NCBI GenBank assembly: GCA_964247055.1
Contig: OZ176054.1
Location: 3,038,001-3,102,000 of the forward strand
Origin: Paragordius varius
Lineage: Eukaryota; Nematomorpha
DNA length: 64,000 bases
Reading direction: 5' to 3'
In this document: piece after piece, positions 23,767 to 37,600 of the stretch
Layout: the number at the start of each line of letters is the position of its first letter
Numbering within the stretch: the stretch's first letter is position 1
Position numbers and translations under genes: made by a program
The notes under the pieces: generated by a model
Database searches by the model: none
What the model was told of the DNA's origin: nothing
Seen by the model: only the letters and a program-made list of their open reading frames with translations

Positions 23767-25667
23767 TATAAATTATTTTTGTATACTTAATAATATTTAT
23801 ATAATAAAAGCTTTTTAAATTATGCAATTACACATTTTATATGGACAATTGACTAATATATTCGGTTAAAACAAATCCGCTCAGTACAAATGAACTAGAT
23901 CGATTAGCTTAGATTGGATAACCGCCGTTGCGCTAAAGTATAATATAATATAGCAAAACAAATATTTACCAAAAGTTGTACATTAATTCATTCGATACAA
24001 CTTATTTGAAGACTACAAATCATTATTGACTATAAGATATTGAATAAAATATCTTGTTTTTTGATTATTGTTGATGCTACAAATTCGCATGTCCAGCTTT
24101 GTAAATATACCACTGTGTTTTAAAAGCACTTTCTTTTTTATAAAAGGTTCCCATAACGCATATTTTGGTTTATAGCTCCGTCACTATTTTTTACATTGTG
24201 CACAAAATCGGAGATTATAAAAATATTTAGATGAAATATGTATTTTCTGAAAGGTCAATCTATAAGCTTATGGTGCTGGGCCTTATATGTGATTTAGAGA
24301 GTTATTACCACTTTTATGGTAATTGCTCAATCTTAAAAATCGTAAAATTTGCGAATATTAGGGAAAAAAAATTAGGTGAAAGTTAAACGCTTTATTCCAA
24401 AAATATCGTTAATACATATATATATATATATATATATATATCATAAATTATATTTAAGATGACTAATCTTTTCGCTTTTATCGACATCTAAAAATTTTAT
24501 AACGGGATACGATCTTTTAAGTTAATCATAGGTAGAAATTCGATATTTGTTTTCGTTGCCTAGTTCTCATGTGCGACGCTATCCCTTCATACGGAAGTAT
24601 CCATGCCATATTTACGATTATTAAAATTGTAATGGGCTATTCAGGTCTCTTTTACAGCCAAAAAAACTCAATCGACGATTTTCCAGTTTATATACAAATT
24701 TTCTGTTACAAACATTTTAATTTTTTTTGTTATAACAAACATTTTAAATTTTGATGCATAAAAAATAGCCCATAACTGTTTCCTACCTATGGCCCCGTCG
24801 GACTTGCCTTTCAACTAAATAATTATTAAATACAGTCATTATTAGACTAATTTTAATACATTAAGAGGCAGCTAACATATTCATTAATTAACCATCCAAT
24901 TTTGCTCCTTATGCGGAGAAATTTTGGTGGCGAAGAGTACCGGTATCAAGTCAAGTTCCCTTCAAATCAATAATGCAATTACAGTCTTTACACTAATGAT
25001 TTCAATATTAAGGTTCACCTAATATATTAATTAATTAATCAGCTTTGCTACTTATACTGAGATATTAAGGCGCTCAACTGTATCGGCATCAAGTCGAGTT
25101 TCTTTAATTTAATATATAATAGTATTTTACAGTCCTACCCTACCAAATACCTTATTTAAAATACAGCTAACAAGCTGATTTTGATATCCATCAACCATTT
25201 AACTAGCTTACTTATACCCAGATTTTTGGTTTTGAAGGGTATAGATCCCAAGTCGGGCTACATTACATATCTCAATTACAAAATGTTCCATCAAAATAAC
25301 AGGCAAATTTATTACAAAACAATAATAAATAACAATTTCATTTTCACTCACAAGCCTTTTTCTTTATTGAATGCACACCCAATATGAACCATAATTTGGC
25401 GAGTTTCACAAGAAGCCAATGAAGTCGTTTATAATATAGTTTAATGTTTATAATTATTATTTCTAAAGCAATCAATGATCACAAAAATCATTTTGTAATT
25501 AAATATTTTTGGGTTGTCGGGGATAAAATCTATGGCGTAAGAAAAAACTTTTTTATCCGTATCTTGTAGAGTGCCAATAGCAAATATAACTTAAGTAAAC
25601 TATAAATTTTTATTATTATCGTTCAAATTTTTTTAAACTAAATGTGCGTGTCACGAATTTCTACTAT
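23767..25667. other. Gene-free spacer with a diverged tandem array
   Basis: After the poly(A) signal of the zinc-finger gene I see no exon on either strand. The open frames at 24569 and 25181 lie in or near repeats. An AT run is at 24419-24442 and a diverged tandem array at about 24835-25285. Confidence 0.6.
24835..25285 (+). repeat. Three diverged tandem units of ~150 bases
   Basis: Each unit carries, in order, an ATTAATTAAcca/tcA-like start, GCT(T)TGCT(a/c)CTTAT, a GAGAtattttgg-like segment, GTA(c/t)(c/a)GG(t/c)ATCAAGTC(a/g)AG and a Phe-rich tract. Unit phases are near 24885, 25029 and 25180. The units are well diverged, so the array is old. Confidence 0.6.
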
Positions 25668-26159
25668 TTAACACTTCATTATTTTATTTTTGACAATAAT
25701 AGATTGGGGTAGTTTTCTACCCCACAGCTTAAAGTATCAAACAAACGATTGTTTTGAAAGTTGTTTGGGTACTTTAATTATCAAACCCTTTTCTCATATT
25801 AGATAAAAAAATTAGGATTGTTGCAGTTTTTTAATCTGGGGTCCCAAATTTAGATGACCCAAACGATTGAAACGAACCGATATTTATTCCAATATATATA
25901 AGGTGACCAGATTTTTTGAAGGAAAAAGCGGGACAAATTCAGGGGGGGGGGGGTCATTGGGGGGTACAACCAAAAAATTTTATACAAAAAATTTATTGTA
26001 ACATTTATTTATTTTTAACACAAATATATAAATATAAAAAAATTTGTACCTTACAGGTTGTTTGTACCTTATTCATAAAATTACATGTGCACGAACAAAG
26101 GGTGAAGTGATTGTAATATTCTAGAAAAAAATAATAAAGACGAAATCATCACAAAGTGC

Positions 26160-26870
26160 GCTGGGTGATGCAAGAAGCGGCACAAAAAATATTTTTAACA
26201 ATTTAGCGAATAATCTTAATCAAAACATTATTAGCAGATACACAACGCTATTCAAACAGCTACTGATTTGTTACCCCTGGATGTGGAAAATATAGATGTT
26301 AAAATGCTTGAATATTTTAGAACTGTTGGTTAGCTCTTTTGCCAGCGATTGAAATTTTATAAAAATGTGATCTCCTAGAATCCTATTTTTTACAGGAAAG
26401 GTCAAAATTCCAAGTCAAAAAAGGTTAAAAAATAATTTTATACCATTACCTAATCGCAATATTATAAAGCATCCATAAAAACAAGGCTCAATGAATAGCC
26501 AGAATATAAAAATGTTTACAAACAGAAACGATTATTTGGAAGACAAGACGGTGCACAATGACACTTTTTTATGAAGTCTCATTATTAAATAAATATATTG
26601 AATGAAAACTTATATTATGGACAACAGAAAAAAATAGGTAGGATAGAAATGGTTAAAATAATCATTTTTAAACAAATTATGTTCCATACAATAATATTTT
26701 AATTGTAGAATTTGCATTATCTTTACCTGAACCACTGCTATTGAACGCGTTTTTCCACAGTAAATTAAGTAAGGATACGGAATCAAATTTAAATGTTGAA
26801 TAAAAGCCATTTTATGTGTTCAAATATGATTTGACAAATTATGAAGACTTATACAATATTTCAAGTAATT
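26160..26870 (+). pseudogene. Inverted partial copy of the hAT transposase
   Basis: On the plus strand, 26190-26300 repeats the TRLFKQLL-coding interval (ACACAACGCTATTCAAACAG and following) that lies on the minus strand near 27925. 26690-26860 repeats the C-terminal ACCTGAACC...GCGCGTTTTTCCACAG-type interval found on the minus strand near 27130-27000. Stretches between are missing and the frame is broken by several stops. It is a deleted sister copy in opposite orientation. Confidence 0.75.
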
Positions 26871-28707
26871 TTGTTTATTTTTTAACATAAAAACTTTATG
26901 AATATAAGAAAATATGGTATATTTTTTGTTTGAGTGAATGCGTTTTAGCAGATTGTCATCATTTTTTAAAATATTGTAGAAGTCTTCACAAGAATTTGTC
27001 AAATTATATTTGACAGATAAAACGGCCTTTAAAGTTTCAACATTTAAATTTGATTTTTCCGATGTCCACACCTGATTTACTGTGGAAAAAACGCGCTCAG
27101 TAGCAGCGTTGGTTCCAGGTAAAGATAGTGCAAATTCCACAATTTTTAAAATATTATTGTATGTAATATAGTTGGCTTCAAAATGATGAAATATTTCCAG
27201 CCATTTCTTTTCTACTGTTTGTTTTTCTTTTGTCCATAATTTAAGTTTTTCATTATTAATATATCTTTTAACTAATGATACTTCACAAAAAAGATTATTT
27301 TCTGAAAGATAACTTTTTGAGAATTTTTGGGAGCAGATATAATCAAATGATTTTTGAACATCGCACCAATTATCTGATTTTAATCTTATCCAATGAAAAT
27401 GATTAATTTCATTGAATTACGTCGTCCTGTCTTCCAATAATCTTTACAGTTTGTATAAAACATTTTTATATGGTACAGGATATCTTGGCGATTTATTAAG
27501 CCTTGTTTTTCTAAATTATTTATTATATTGCGGATGGTTAATGGTAGAAAATTATTTTCTAACCTTTCTTGACATTGGAATTTTAGGTTACTAACTTCAT
27601 TGGCTATTTCGATTGCCGAAATTTTGTCACCTTCTATAAATTTAATAACATTTTGAAAGAGAGAAGCTTGATTATGTAAGAATACTAACCATATTTTTGA
27701 AGAATCACTTTCAAAAAACTTTTTTAAAGTTTAGGATCATACAATTTTAAAATTCTTTTGATAGCTGGCATGAAAGCTAACCAACGAGTTTTATATCCAA
27801 GCATTTTTTAATATTGAACTTCTGCATTTTCACAAAATTCTTTAAGCGTTTCAACACGTACCGTGTATATATAAAAATAGGAATATATTTTAACAACTAC
27901 ATTTTCCACATCTAGGGGTAGCAAATCAGCAGCTGTTTGAATAGCGTTGTGTATTACATGCGCTGCACACCCAACGCCAATAATGTTTTGATTAAGATTA
28001 TCTGTTAATTTATAAAAAATATTTTTTGTTCCCCTCCTTGCTTTTCCACCAAAGTTCGTATTGGTTTTGTCAGCGCAATATGCGATAATTTTGTCTTTTG
28101 AATTATTTTTTTCTAGAATATTCATTATTGAAGTAAAAATTATGTCGGAATTTTCACCGGGTAGAGAAATAAAATCTAAAATTTTGTTTTTTAATCCGGT
28201 TTCTGGATCAAAATATCTTAGTGAAGTTGAAATAATTTTGTTTCCTAGTGATTTGATGCAGAGTATAGCGATGTGAAGTTAATTTTCAGCAAATCTTTTT
28301 GTATTTCAGAAAATGCATGTGGCGAAAGGACATTGCATACAATGGTTTCAGCCTTTGTACGGGCACATGTAAAATTTTTATTGTAAGGTACGAATAACCT
28401 GTGAGGTACAATCCATAGATCTAAAAGAATGATTGTGATTAACGGCGTGAAAAGATAAAACGCCTTCCGCTAGTGCTAAATTCTTTTCTTCCTCTCCAAA
28501 AGCGGTTTTTGTATAAAAATCGCTTATTTTCTAAGATGATGCCGCCTTATCTAAACAATTTTTATGTTTCTGTGTTTCCATATGCTTTGTAATATCGTGC
28601 TTGCCGCTATAAGACATTTAACAGATGATTCATTCTTCGTTTTTTTTAATAAAAGGAAAATCTTTCATTAATTCATCGTTGAATTTACAACCTCTTTTTG
28701 TGCTCAT
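26820..28707 (-). pseudogene. hAT transposase remnant
   Basis: The minus strand opens with ATG at 28707 (MSTKRGCKFNDELMKDF) and soon breaks at a TGA, after which another frame carries a BED-like finger remnant (HDITKHMETQKHKN). The catalytic-domain piece at 28125-27808 reads YCADKTNTNFGG and GVGCAAHVIHNAIQTAADLL. The C-terminal dimerisation piece at 27140-26820 reads LSLPGTNAATERVFSTVNQVW. These match hAT transposases, which cut and paste through an RNase-H-like domain and pair through the C-terminus. Several stops and frame changes between the pieces mean no active enzyme. Confidence 0.85.
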
Positions 28708-28714
28708 ATTTATA

Positions 28715-29001
28715 AACTACTATTAGTATAATAAATATTATATTATCTTAATTTTCTGGAATAAACGTAAGGTACCGATTTGTGGCATCAATTTGTCTTT
28801 TAAGTTACAGATTTGTGGTATTAATTTGGCTTTTTAACAATGTTGGCAAGTAATAAAACTAAAGTATTAGTATAATAAATATTATATTACCTTAATTTCT
28901 GGAATAAACGTGTAAGGTACCGATTTGTGGTATCAATTTGTCTTTTAATCTAGAGATTTGTGGTATTAACTTAGCTTTTTGATAATGATGACAGTAGTAG
29001 T
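28715..29001. repeat. Two direct repeats of ~140 bases in hAT end region
   Basis: Both units contain TATTAGTATAATAAATATTA, then TAAGGTACCGATTTGTGG and TTTGTGGTATTAA in the same order (28717-28860 and 28861-29001). They lie in the region before the transposase start and are probably a subterminal duplication of the transposon. Confidence 0.8.
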
Positions 29002-29577
29002 AGGAAGGAAAGTATATAATCATATGATATTAATTCGAAAAAATAAATATTAATTTAAAAATAAAAAATTTTAATTTAAAATTTATATAGATATTAAAGA
29101 TATTTAATGATTTAAACGGATAAAAAATTTATTTGTATTAAAAAAAAATTTTTTTTATATAATCGTTAAAAAGCGGGACATTCTAAAAACGTAGCGGGAC
29201 GCGGGACAAAGTGTGAAAAAGCGGGACGTCTGGTCACCTTAAATATATATCAAATATTTGTCAATTGTAATTGGAAAGCTTTTTAAAGTTAATTATTTAT
29301 ATTTTTCAACCATAATATACATTTATTTGCCTGCTGAATTCACGATTAAAAAATTAAAGAAAAGGCAGCGAAATTTGAGGTGATGATTTTTTATAATTTT
29401 ATAATTGGTAAAAAAAATTGTACCATGCGCCTAAAAGGCTAAAGAAAGCATAATTTTAAATTTGGCCCAATTCTAAAAATATTTTTTGAAATATATTTTG
29501 AATGGCTTTGACGTGCCCCAAAAGGTCATGAAATGTTAAATATATGCATTGCGTCATTGGGGGCTATTTAAAAGATA

Positions 29578-29580
<3 letters not shown>

Positions 29581-29618
<38 letters not shown>
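29581..29618. repeat. AT dinucleotide microsatellite
   Basis: About nineteen AT units directly outside the right end of the split TTAA element. Confidence 0.9.
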
Positions 29619-29623
<5 letters not shown>

Positions 29624-29996
29624 AGAAAATGTTTCAGGATTATCATGGATCTTTATTGGCCTTGCGAAGGATTAAAAGTTAGGAATACTTTTGTGGTAAT
29701 TATTCCATTATATAAATTTTCTATGATGAAAAAATATATTAGTTTATATTATTTATATTTTTATCAAGGTTTTAGATGTGAAAAAATGAATATTTTGTTC
29801 AGTAAAATCATTTTCGGCAAAATTTGTTAAGTACTTTAGATATTCTAACGCATCATTAAAAAGTTGTAATTCTGTCAGAATGATCGCACTTTTTCTACAT
29901 GATTCGACATGGATTAAAATATTCCTTAGTGTTCAAAATTATGTTAAATATAAATTATATTTATATTCACCCAAACTGGATAGGAAACAAACCATA

Positions 29997-30563
29997 AACA
30001 CTTCGATTCAAATTGGGGTATCTAAATACTCCAGACTAAATTTAAGTTAGGATTTTTAAAAACTACTGAGGGAAACGCCAATTTAAATTTATACTTCTAT
30101 CCTAATAAAAATTATAAAAATATACCAAAATATCTAAATAAAATTTTGGTTTGAAAAAAAAGTTCCATGTCAAACTACTTCGACGCCATTTTGCAAAATA
30201 TCGTCTTTATTTAATTTTAAGGGTAAATTTAAAGCTAATTTATTATTTTAATTACATCTAACAATAATACAAATAGAAAAAGCGGTTTATTTTGTATTAT
30301 TTTTTAATTTTACCATTTAACACATGTTACTTTGACAAAATTTTTACCTTTGAGTTTTGGCTTAAAATAAGTAATATCAAGTATTTTTGAATAAATTTTT
30401 TTTATATTTCGGTTTATTAATGCTATATAAGTGCAAAATTTTGCCATATTTTTTATTTCTTCCATATTTTTTAAAGAATTTAATTTTAAATAGGCCTGGG
30501 GTATCCAACTACCCCAATTTGAATCGAAGGATACTGAAATGATTGTGTTGTATCCAACTGTTA
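29997..30563 (+). mobile_element. TTAA inverted-repeat element, family 1
   Basis: Starts AACACTTCGATTCAAATTGG and ends CAACTGTTAA, with the GGGGTATCTAAATACTCC palindrome, one base off the consensus. Same length and orientation as the copy at 3598-4177. The minus-strand frame at 30594-30310 is a shadow. Confidence 0.85.
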
Positions 30564-31433
30564 AATTAAAAATCTGAAGTATATAGTTCAGCATCCTCGA
30601 TGTATGTAGAAAAAATGTTTTTGTAACATCTTAAACCGTTTTACACCTTTTCGATTATCCCTCAAAATAGGTTAAAGTAGGCTTCCACAAAATTTGCTAC
30701 AAATCAAATTAATGATAAAGAATGGAATTATTAAAATATTTCATTTGGTCAAAATTTAGCACCAATTTATAATTTTATCGTGCTCTCTTGGCTTTTTTGA
30801 ATCTATTTAGATACAACAAGGGCAAAGCAGTCTAATACTTTTGGAAATAAATCTAAAAATTAATTTTATGCTTTTTATTTATAGTTTATTGTATATTTTA
30901 GTGTATTTTATTGAGTGAAACATTTAGCTTTCACCAAAAATTTTATTTACCAAACGGTGTGCAATTTTGATATTTTTTGATATGGAGCACTAACCAAAAA
31001 ATTTAAATATTTTTTAAATCACTCATAAAGGCCGACACCCGAAGAACCTTATAAATCATGATAGATTTGCCTATCAGAATATATATATTTCACCAAAAAT
31101 TTTTTATGAAAACCGTATAATGATATTTTTTGGTAAATCATTTAGCTTTTGCCAAAATATTTTTATATATGATATGCGCTAATTTTGCGAATTGCTATAT
31201 TTAGCAATTACCACAAAAATGCAAATTTCTTATCAAACATACGCCCTAAATCAAAAGAATCATGAGAGTCCTGATACCATTATCTATTTATCAGAGTATA
31301 TATTTTTATTAATATATATTATTCACCCCTGATTTTAAATTCAATGTGCACAACACTGTGCTAGAAACTTAAAAGCTAATTTATTTATTTTTTAATTTTA
31401 ACATCTAAATTCATATTGTGTTACTTTGTGGCA
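30564..31433. other. Spacer upstream of splicing factor 1
   Basis: No exon is recognisable. Phrases of the type TTCACCAAAAATTTT and TTTTGCCAAAATATTTT recur at about 30930, 31090 and 31150, suggesting a decayed tandem or dispersed repeat. The promoter of SF1 should lie near the right end, but I cannot mark an element. Confidence 0.5.
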
Positions 31434-34400
31434 ATGCCCAGCATACGAGACTCAAGCGAAAGTAAATTATTTTTATTAAATTTAGGACATCACTCATCGA
31501 AAAAGAAACATAAAAGACATTATGATCGAGATGATGATAGGGACTATAGGAATAGTGACAGAAAAAAGCGACGTTCTAGCCGCGATAAATATAGGAGAGA
31601 CCGTAGCTCTAGTCGTGATCACAAATATGATCAAAGGTTTTAAATTTATTTATTTACAAATATTTTATGCAATAATTTTAAATAATGTTTGTTAATGCAA
31701 GTGTAATTATAAATAGTGGTTCAGGTGCATTTCCTCAACTTGTTGAATACAAAGGTCAGACTAATGACCAGCAAGTCAATGCTTTCCTAAATAGTTTGGC
31801 TAGTAGTGTAATGAAAATGCCAGGAACAGCGCCTGATAAAAAGGAGAAGAAACCCCGAAAGAGTCGTTGGGAAAATGAAAAAGCTAATGTTAGCGTTCCT
31901 ACCGTTCTCCCATCAAACTTGACGCCTGATTTGGAAAAGGCATTTTTGCGTAATTTTTTGGAAACTTCTCTTTTTTATAATACAAAACTCATATGCTTTT
32001 GGTTATACAAATATAACATAACTTAATTAATTTAACTGTTTTACCCTTTTTATATTTTACTCACTATTTACAGTTCAGTTACAAGTTGAAGAAATTGGGA
32101 AAAAACTGATTTCAGGGGATTTTAGCGCTGATCTTAAAGACGACAAAAGGTATAAATTTATTAATTTTTTATTATTGTTTTCTTAATATATTTTTAGCTA
32201 GCTTATAGGTTGGGAAACAATGATCAAACTTTATTAATTTCAATCCTATGTCTAATCATTTTATTTAGGCAAAATATATTTTACAGAATAATTTTTAGAT
32301 ACGGTTCTCAGGTCCTAACATACAACCCATTTTTACTGTACTTTTATTTTTGCAGTTTTAATCAAATTTAGTTTTTTAGGTGATGCCCATCCCTCTCCTA
32401 TATCTCTTATTGAGAATGAGTTATAAATATGCTTAATTCTATTTAAATATTAATCATTTTTTAGATAATCGGTTCCAAATATCAAATTTATAATTAATTA
32501 TATATGTATGTATATGTATGGCATTTGTAGATCCCCATCACCTGAACCTATATATAACAATTTAGGTGTTAGAGTTAATACGCGAGAATTCAGGCTTCGC
32601 AAAAAGTTGGAGGAACAACGTTATGCCATGATTGCGGAAATCATTAAACTTAATCCAGATTACAGACCACCACTGGATTACAGGTAGTTAGTTTTTATAT
32701 GATGACTGTTTTTGAAATTAAACACATCTTTTCTGACAACAGTATAATAAAATCATATTTTTATAATTAAAAATACTACGTCATTATTGTGCGTGAAATA
32801 CATTTAGTTTTATATACCTTCATGCGCGTAAATAGTTTGCAACATACAAATAAATGTTAAAAAGATTAAGCTTGCTATTAGTGCCAAAAAAACCAATTTG
32901 GAAAAAAGTACGAGAATTTGGTATATTCAAATTGTAAAATTTTAAAATATGACACGTTTGTAATGATACTATGCAATCAAAAAAATATGTTTCTAATTTT
33001 TTTGTTTTTACTGTACTTAAATTTTGGTAATTTTCTGGGTGTTTTTAGTCAATTTACGGTCATACACTAACAGTTGAAGGGTTTAACTTAAAAAATTAAA
33101 GTAGATTTGAAATTATTTTAATTTTAATATTTAATAATTTTGATTATGTTAATGAATAACGATTTCATGTTCAGAAATCGATGTATTCAGCTATTATTTA
33201 ATCTATCGGATATGACATTTAGCAGAATCTTTTTTCCCTATACCTAATTTAAATTTATTTTATACGAATAGTTTACTTAAAAAAATTTGTTTTTTTTTGA
33301 TAAGTAAAAAATTTGGGTTTTAATCGCGAAAAACTTAAATTTTTGCACGATTAGTAAAGAAAAAATCTCCTTATTATTATGATTCTCGTATATTTAGACC
33401 ACTTCAAGCCAAATATATCGATAAGGTATGGATACCTCAGGATAGCTTTCCTAGTGTTAATTTTGTAGGACTTATTATTGGACCACGAGGGAATACCCTA
33501 AAACAATTGGAAAAAGAGGTGTGAATCAGTTTTTGAAAATTTTATTTTTACCATTAACTTATATTTAAGAAATTATATGATGTTTTTTGAATAATTTTCA
33601 ATATCAGTTTTTGAATGGTAAAGCTTAATAATATAAGTTTTCATAATATTATAATAATTTATTATTCTTTCCCCTAAATGTTAAATTATTACATTATCTC
33701 AACATGAAATCTCTTTAAAATGCGAAAATATCGTGAGAAACACTTTAAAAATTTGAACTTTTCTACATTTCTTTATGCTTTAGACTGGAGCTAAAATAAT
33801 TATTCGTGGGCGCGGTTCCATGAAGGACGGAAAAGCTGGGCGACCTGATGGGATGCCCTTACCAGGGGCTGATGAACCACTTCATGCTTACATAACTGCA
33901 ACCACGGAAGATTGCTTGAAAAAAGCTATGGATTTAGTAATTAAAATTATATTTAATCTTTAAACATTTAAATTAGAAAACTGCAGAGACAATAATTGAA
34001 ATTGTAAGCGTTTTTGTTTGTCGTTTATTTTTTTTTAAACATTTTAACCGCGATATACTTATGGATGTTTGGTGGAAAAAATGGTGTGCCTATTCATATA
34101 TAATTTGGATAATTTTAATTTTAGTTTTAGACTTTAAGGTTAGCTTTTTATGTAAAATGCACATGGATAGTTGTAAATTCAACATATAACTGATAAAAAT
34201 TCGCACGATATCTGAAAATTTAAATTTATATTTTTTAATACAGTAAACATTGGAAAAATGAAAGCCTATTTTGACTACTAATATTTTTAGACGGATTCTG
34301 ATTATATTTTTAAAAAAATTGCTTTTTTGTATAATATAGGTTACCCGAATAGTTAAAGAAGCTATCGAAGTGCCCGAAACGCAAAATGAGTTGAGGAAAA

Positions 34401-34649
34401 ATCAACTCAAACAATTAGCTCTCATAAATGGAACACTTAGGGATGGTAGTGTTCTCTCTATGACAGGAAATAGTTCTGCTAGTATTATGGCCATGATTAG
34501 GTATATTTTAATTTTAAATTTACGGTAAAAATTAAAATTGTTAAATAAAGTGACAAATATTTTTGTATACAGGCACAGTCTTACTTTTTTAAACCATTAT
34601 TTTTAATATTATTTATTGTTGTTGTTTAATACTAAAGTAAATTGATAAA

Positions 34650-34691
<42 letters not shown>

Positions 34692-37600
34692 TTATGTAGA
34701 AATAAAAATATTAAAATTTGGTTTCTAGTTTTTGCGTTTTGTCTGTCCATAATATAAAATTTTACTATATATTAATTTTGTTTCATGATTATCAAGCTTT
34801 TTTTCGATTATAATGTAAGGTTTTAGTTTTCAAGAGACAACCGTTAAAAGTTGCTAGTAAAACCATCAAATAAATGACCAGATTCACAAAAAAATGTTTG
34901 TTTTGCTATTACGTATCAAAAAATATAATTATTTTTATATATACAAAAAATATTGGATATATAAAAATTTAATTAATACAAAAAATTATGTATTCCTATT
35001 TTTCCGATAATTGTGTCAATATAGAAACCGACCACTTTATTTGTTTTTGAACAAAATGTCTATTATATACAATTTTTAATATCCAATATTCTATTATTTT
35101 GAATAAAAAGATATCATAGTTGATTTGAAATCAATATATTTTTATTCAACTACAGTAAAAATTGAAATTACACGGACAAAATGTAAAAATATGTAAAGAC
35201 AAATTTTTTTTCAAAAGACCACCAAATTGTTTTAAACTTTAATTTATCCTATAAAATGCATTTAACAATCGTAAAATACATATTTGATTGTATTTCCAAT
35301 TTACATCTATATTATACTTTGAGTTATATTTAAAAAAATCAAGAATAAAAAAGTATGGTTGTTGAAAAAAATATCTGTCCATATTTTCACGTTTTGTCCG
35401 TATAATTTCAATCTTTACTGTAAGTATCATACAATGGACCATTAGAATTGAAATAATACTGATACAAAACCTAAAAACTAGAGGACAAATATTTTTTTTA
35501 CGAAAACCATTTTTTTCAAACCTTATGTTTCTGTGTAACCTATCGTGTTTTAATGGAATAATTTGAGTTGTTAATTGGTAACACACACTCAATCATACAC
35601 TAAAATATGTGTCTCTCTCTACTTTCTACGTTTTGTCCGTATAATTTGATGATTAATGTTTAAATTCATGAATGAATCAATCAATCAATCATTATTTTTA
35701 CAGTGGAGCCGGTGCGTTGAGGTGTGGTAATTGCGGGAGCGAAGCCCACAAAACTTGGCAATGTCCCGAGGCACCTAACATGACCAGCCAAATAATTTGT
35801 CCCATTTGCGGAGGTGCTGGCCATGTCGCTATGGATTGTAAGAGTGGCGCTGCTCCCACTGGCAACACTACGTTAGATGCTGAAGTAAGAAAGTGATTTT
35901 GATTTGCAAACAACAAATGAAGGGAAACGAACTTTTTGTTTAACACTTTTGTTTAACGTTTTAGAGGAATATGAAAGATGTTTTGGAAAAGGTTTTTTAG
36001 GTGATTTTTACATTTAAGCAGACACTTAAATCACCTTTAAGCATGCACACACACATAATTTAGAAACCAATGTTTTTTTCAGATTCGGATCTCACCCTTG
36101 AAAAATGCATTAATAACTGTGACTCTCAGCTTGTTTTCTTTTATAACTATTATTATATATCACATGATGTGATACAATAGTATAGAATTTTATTTTATAA
36201 TGTGTAATATTCTGTAAAATGTAAATCGCAACAATTTATTGATTTAGTTATGATTATGAATAATAAATATAATTTATAAGCAGTCATTTCTGCTGTTTTT
36301 TTCGGCAAAAAATAAACCCTAATTATTACTCTTCATAAGAAATATACTTTTTCATATTAAAAACTTTGCATTTTTAATTCGTAAATTATACCAAATCACA
36401 CCATAACTTACTTTTATTTTATATTGCCAATAGTATCAATCTCTGATGGCTGAATTGGGTCAAAACTCAGGTGTTTTGGGCATGCAACAAATGCCAGCTT
36501 ACAATGGACCCCCTCTACCTAAACTGGAAAGCATAGCACCACTCGTTAAGAAAGTTATGGAGAAGGGGCCTGCTGGTCTAAGACCTGATGGGACTTCTAT
36601 GGGCACGTGTGATCCTTACTATGGAGCCGGACCATATGTAGTAGTTATAACTTTGTTTTTTATTCTTCGTTTGTGTTATAAAAGTTTTCTTTTTTTTGTA
36701 AATTATAGTCAATTGTGTCCAAATCATTGTTAATATATATATACCATTTACTCTTTATAGACACCTTTGAATATTTTTAATCCCCTAGTTATATTTATAT
36801 GGGCCTAACTATATTGAGATAAAATATTTGTTCTTGACACACTTTGTTATCATTTTTTTCTGTTTTACTTAACACTTCAAATGACACTTAAAAAAGTATT
36901 TTTTTGAACCAAATCTCTTGATTGATATGTAATATTTGTGGCATAATTTATCATTTTTGCTGTTTTAATTTTATTTTCTCAATTTTAAATTATGCCAAAC
37001 ACAAATATTTTTTTATTAAAATCATAAGTTTATTTAGTCTAATGATAGTAATATCTTTTTAATGTTAATTTTATACTTTTTACGGCTAAAATGTTCTTTA
37101 AAGTGATTTTGATTTTATATATATATATATATATATATATGAATTAAAAGTAGAGAAATGGTATAATTTTAAATTTTTTTTGCAAGGGTGGTGGTATGTC
37201 AGGATTTCCGTTTCCCTATGTTGGACCTGTACCACTCATGGCTGGAGCCTATCCTGGAATGTAAAAAAAAATTATTTTTGCAAAATATTTTTTGTTAAAT
37301 TTGATCCTGTTTAAATATATTTATATGTATATTAGGCCAGGAATGGATCCAAATAATCCTATGATGCAACCTTGGATGATGGCTGGTGGTAAGATTTTAT
37401 ATAATTTCTATACAATTTTTTCGGTTTTTCGTTTTGAAATATTTTTAGAAATATACCATCTTTGTTAAAAGGGGTGTCATTAATTGATTTTTTGATTTAT
37501 TTTATTATTAATATTTCACTAATTTTAAAATTATATATTTTCGTTATTATTTTGTTTAATAACTGTGCACATTTATATTGACCAATTTTATATTATAGCC

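Larger units (their letters stand above)
25899..29241 (-). mobile_element. hAT DNA transposon, composite and decayed
   Basis: It is bounded by TAAGGTGACCAGA and TCTGGTCACCTTA, a 13-base perfect terminal inverted repeat. It is flanked by an 8-base direct repeat, AATATATA, at 25891-25898 and 29242-29249, the hAT signature. GCGGGAC motifs repeat just inside both ends. The right two thirds carry a minus-strand transposase remnant. The left third carries a shorter, inverted plus-strand copy of parts of the same transposase, so the element looks like two copies joined tail to tail. Confidence 0.88.
25668..29537 (+). mobile_element. TTAA inverted-repeat element, family 2, split by a hAT insertion
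   Basis: The left part (25668-25898) begins TTAACACTTCATTATT and has ATTGGGGTAG...CTACCCCA. The right part (29242-29537) resumes with the family interior (TATTTGCCTGCTGAATTCACG) and ends CATGAAATGTTAA, the inverted terminus. Without the 3.3-kb hAT element the two parts make a ~520-base copy like those at 5743 and 14758. Confidence 0.75.
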
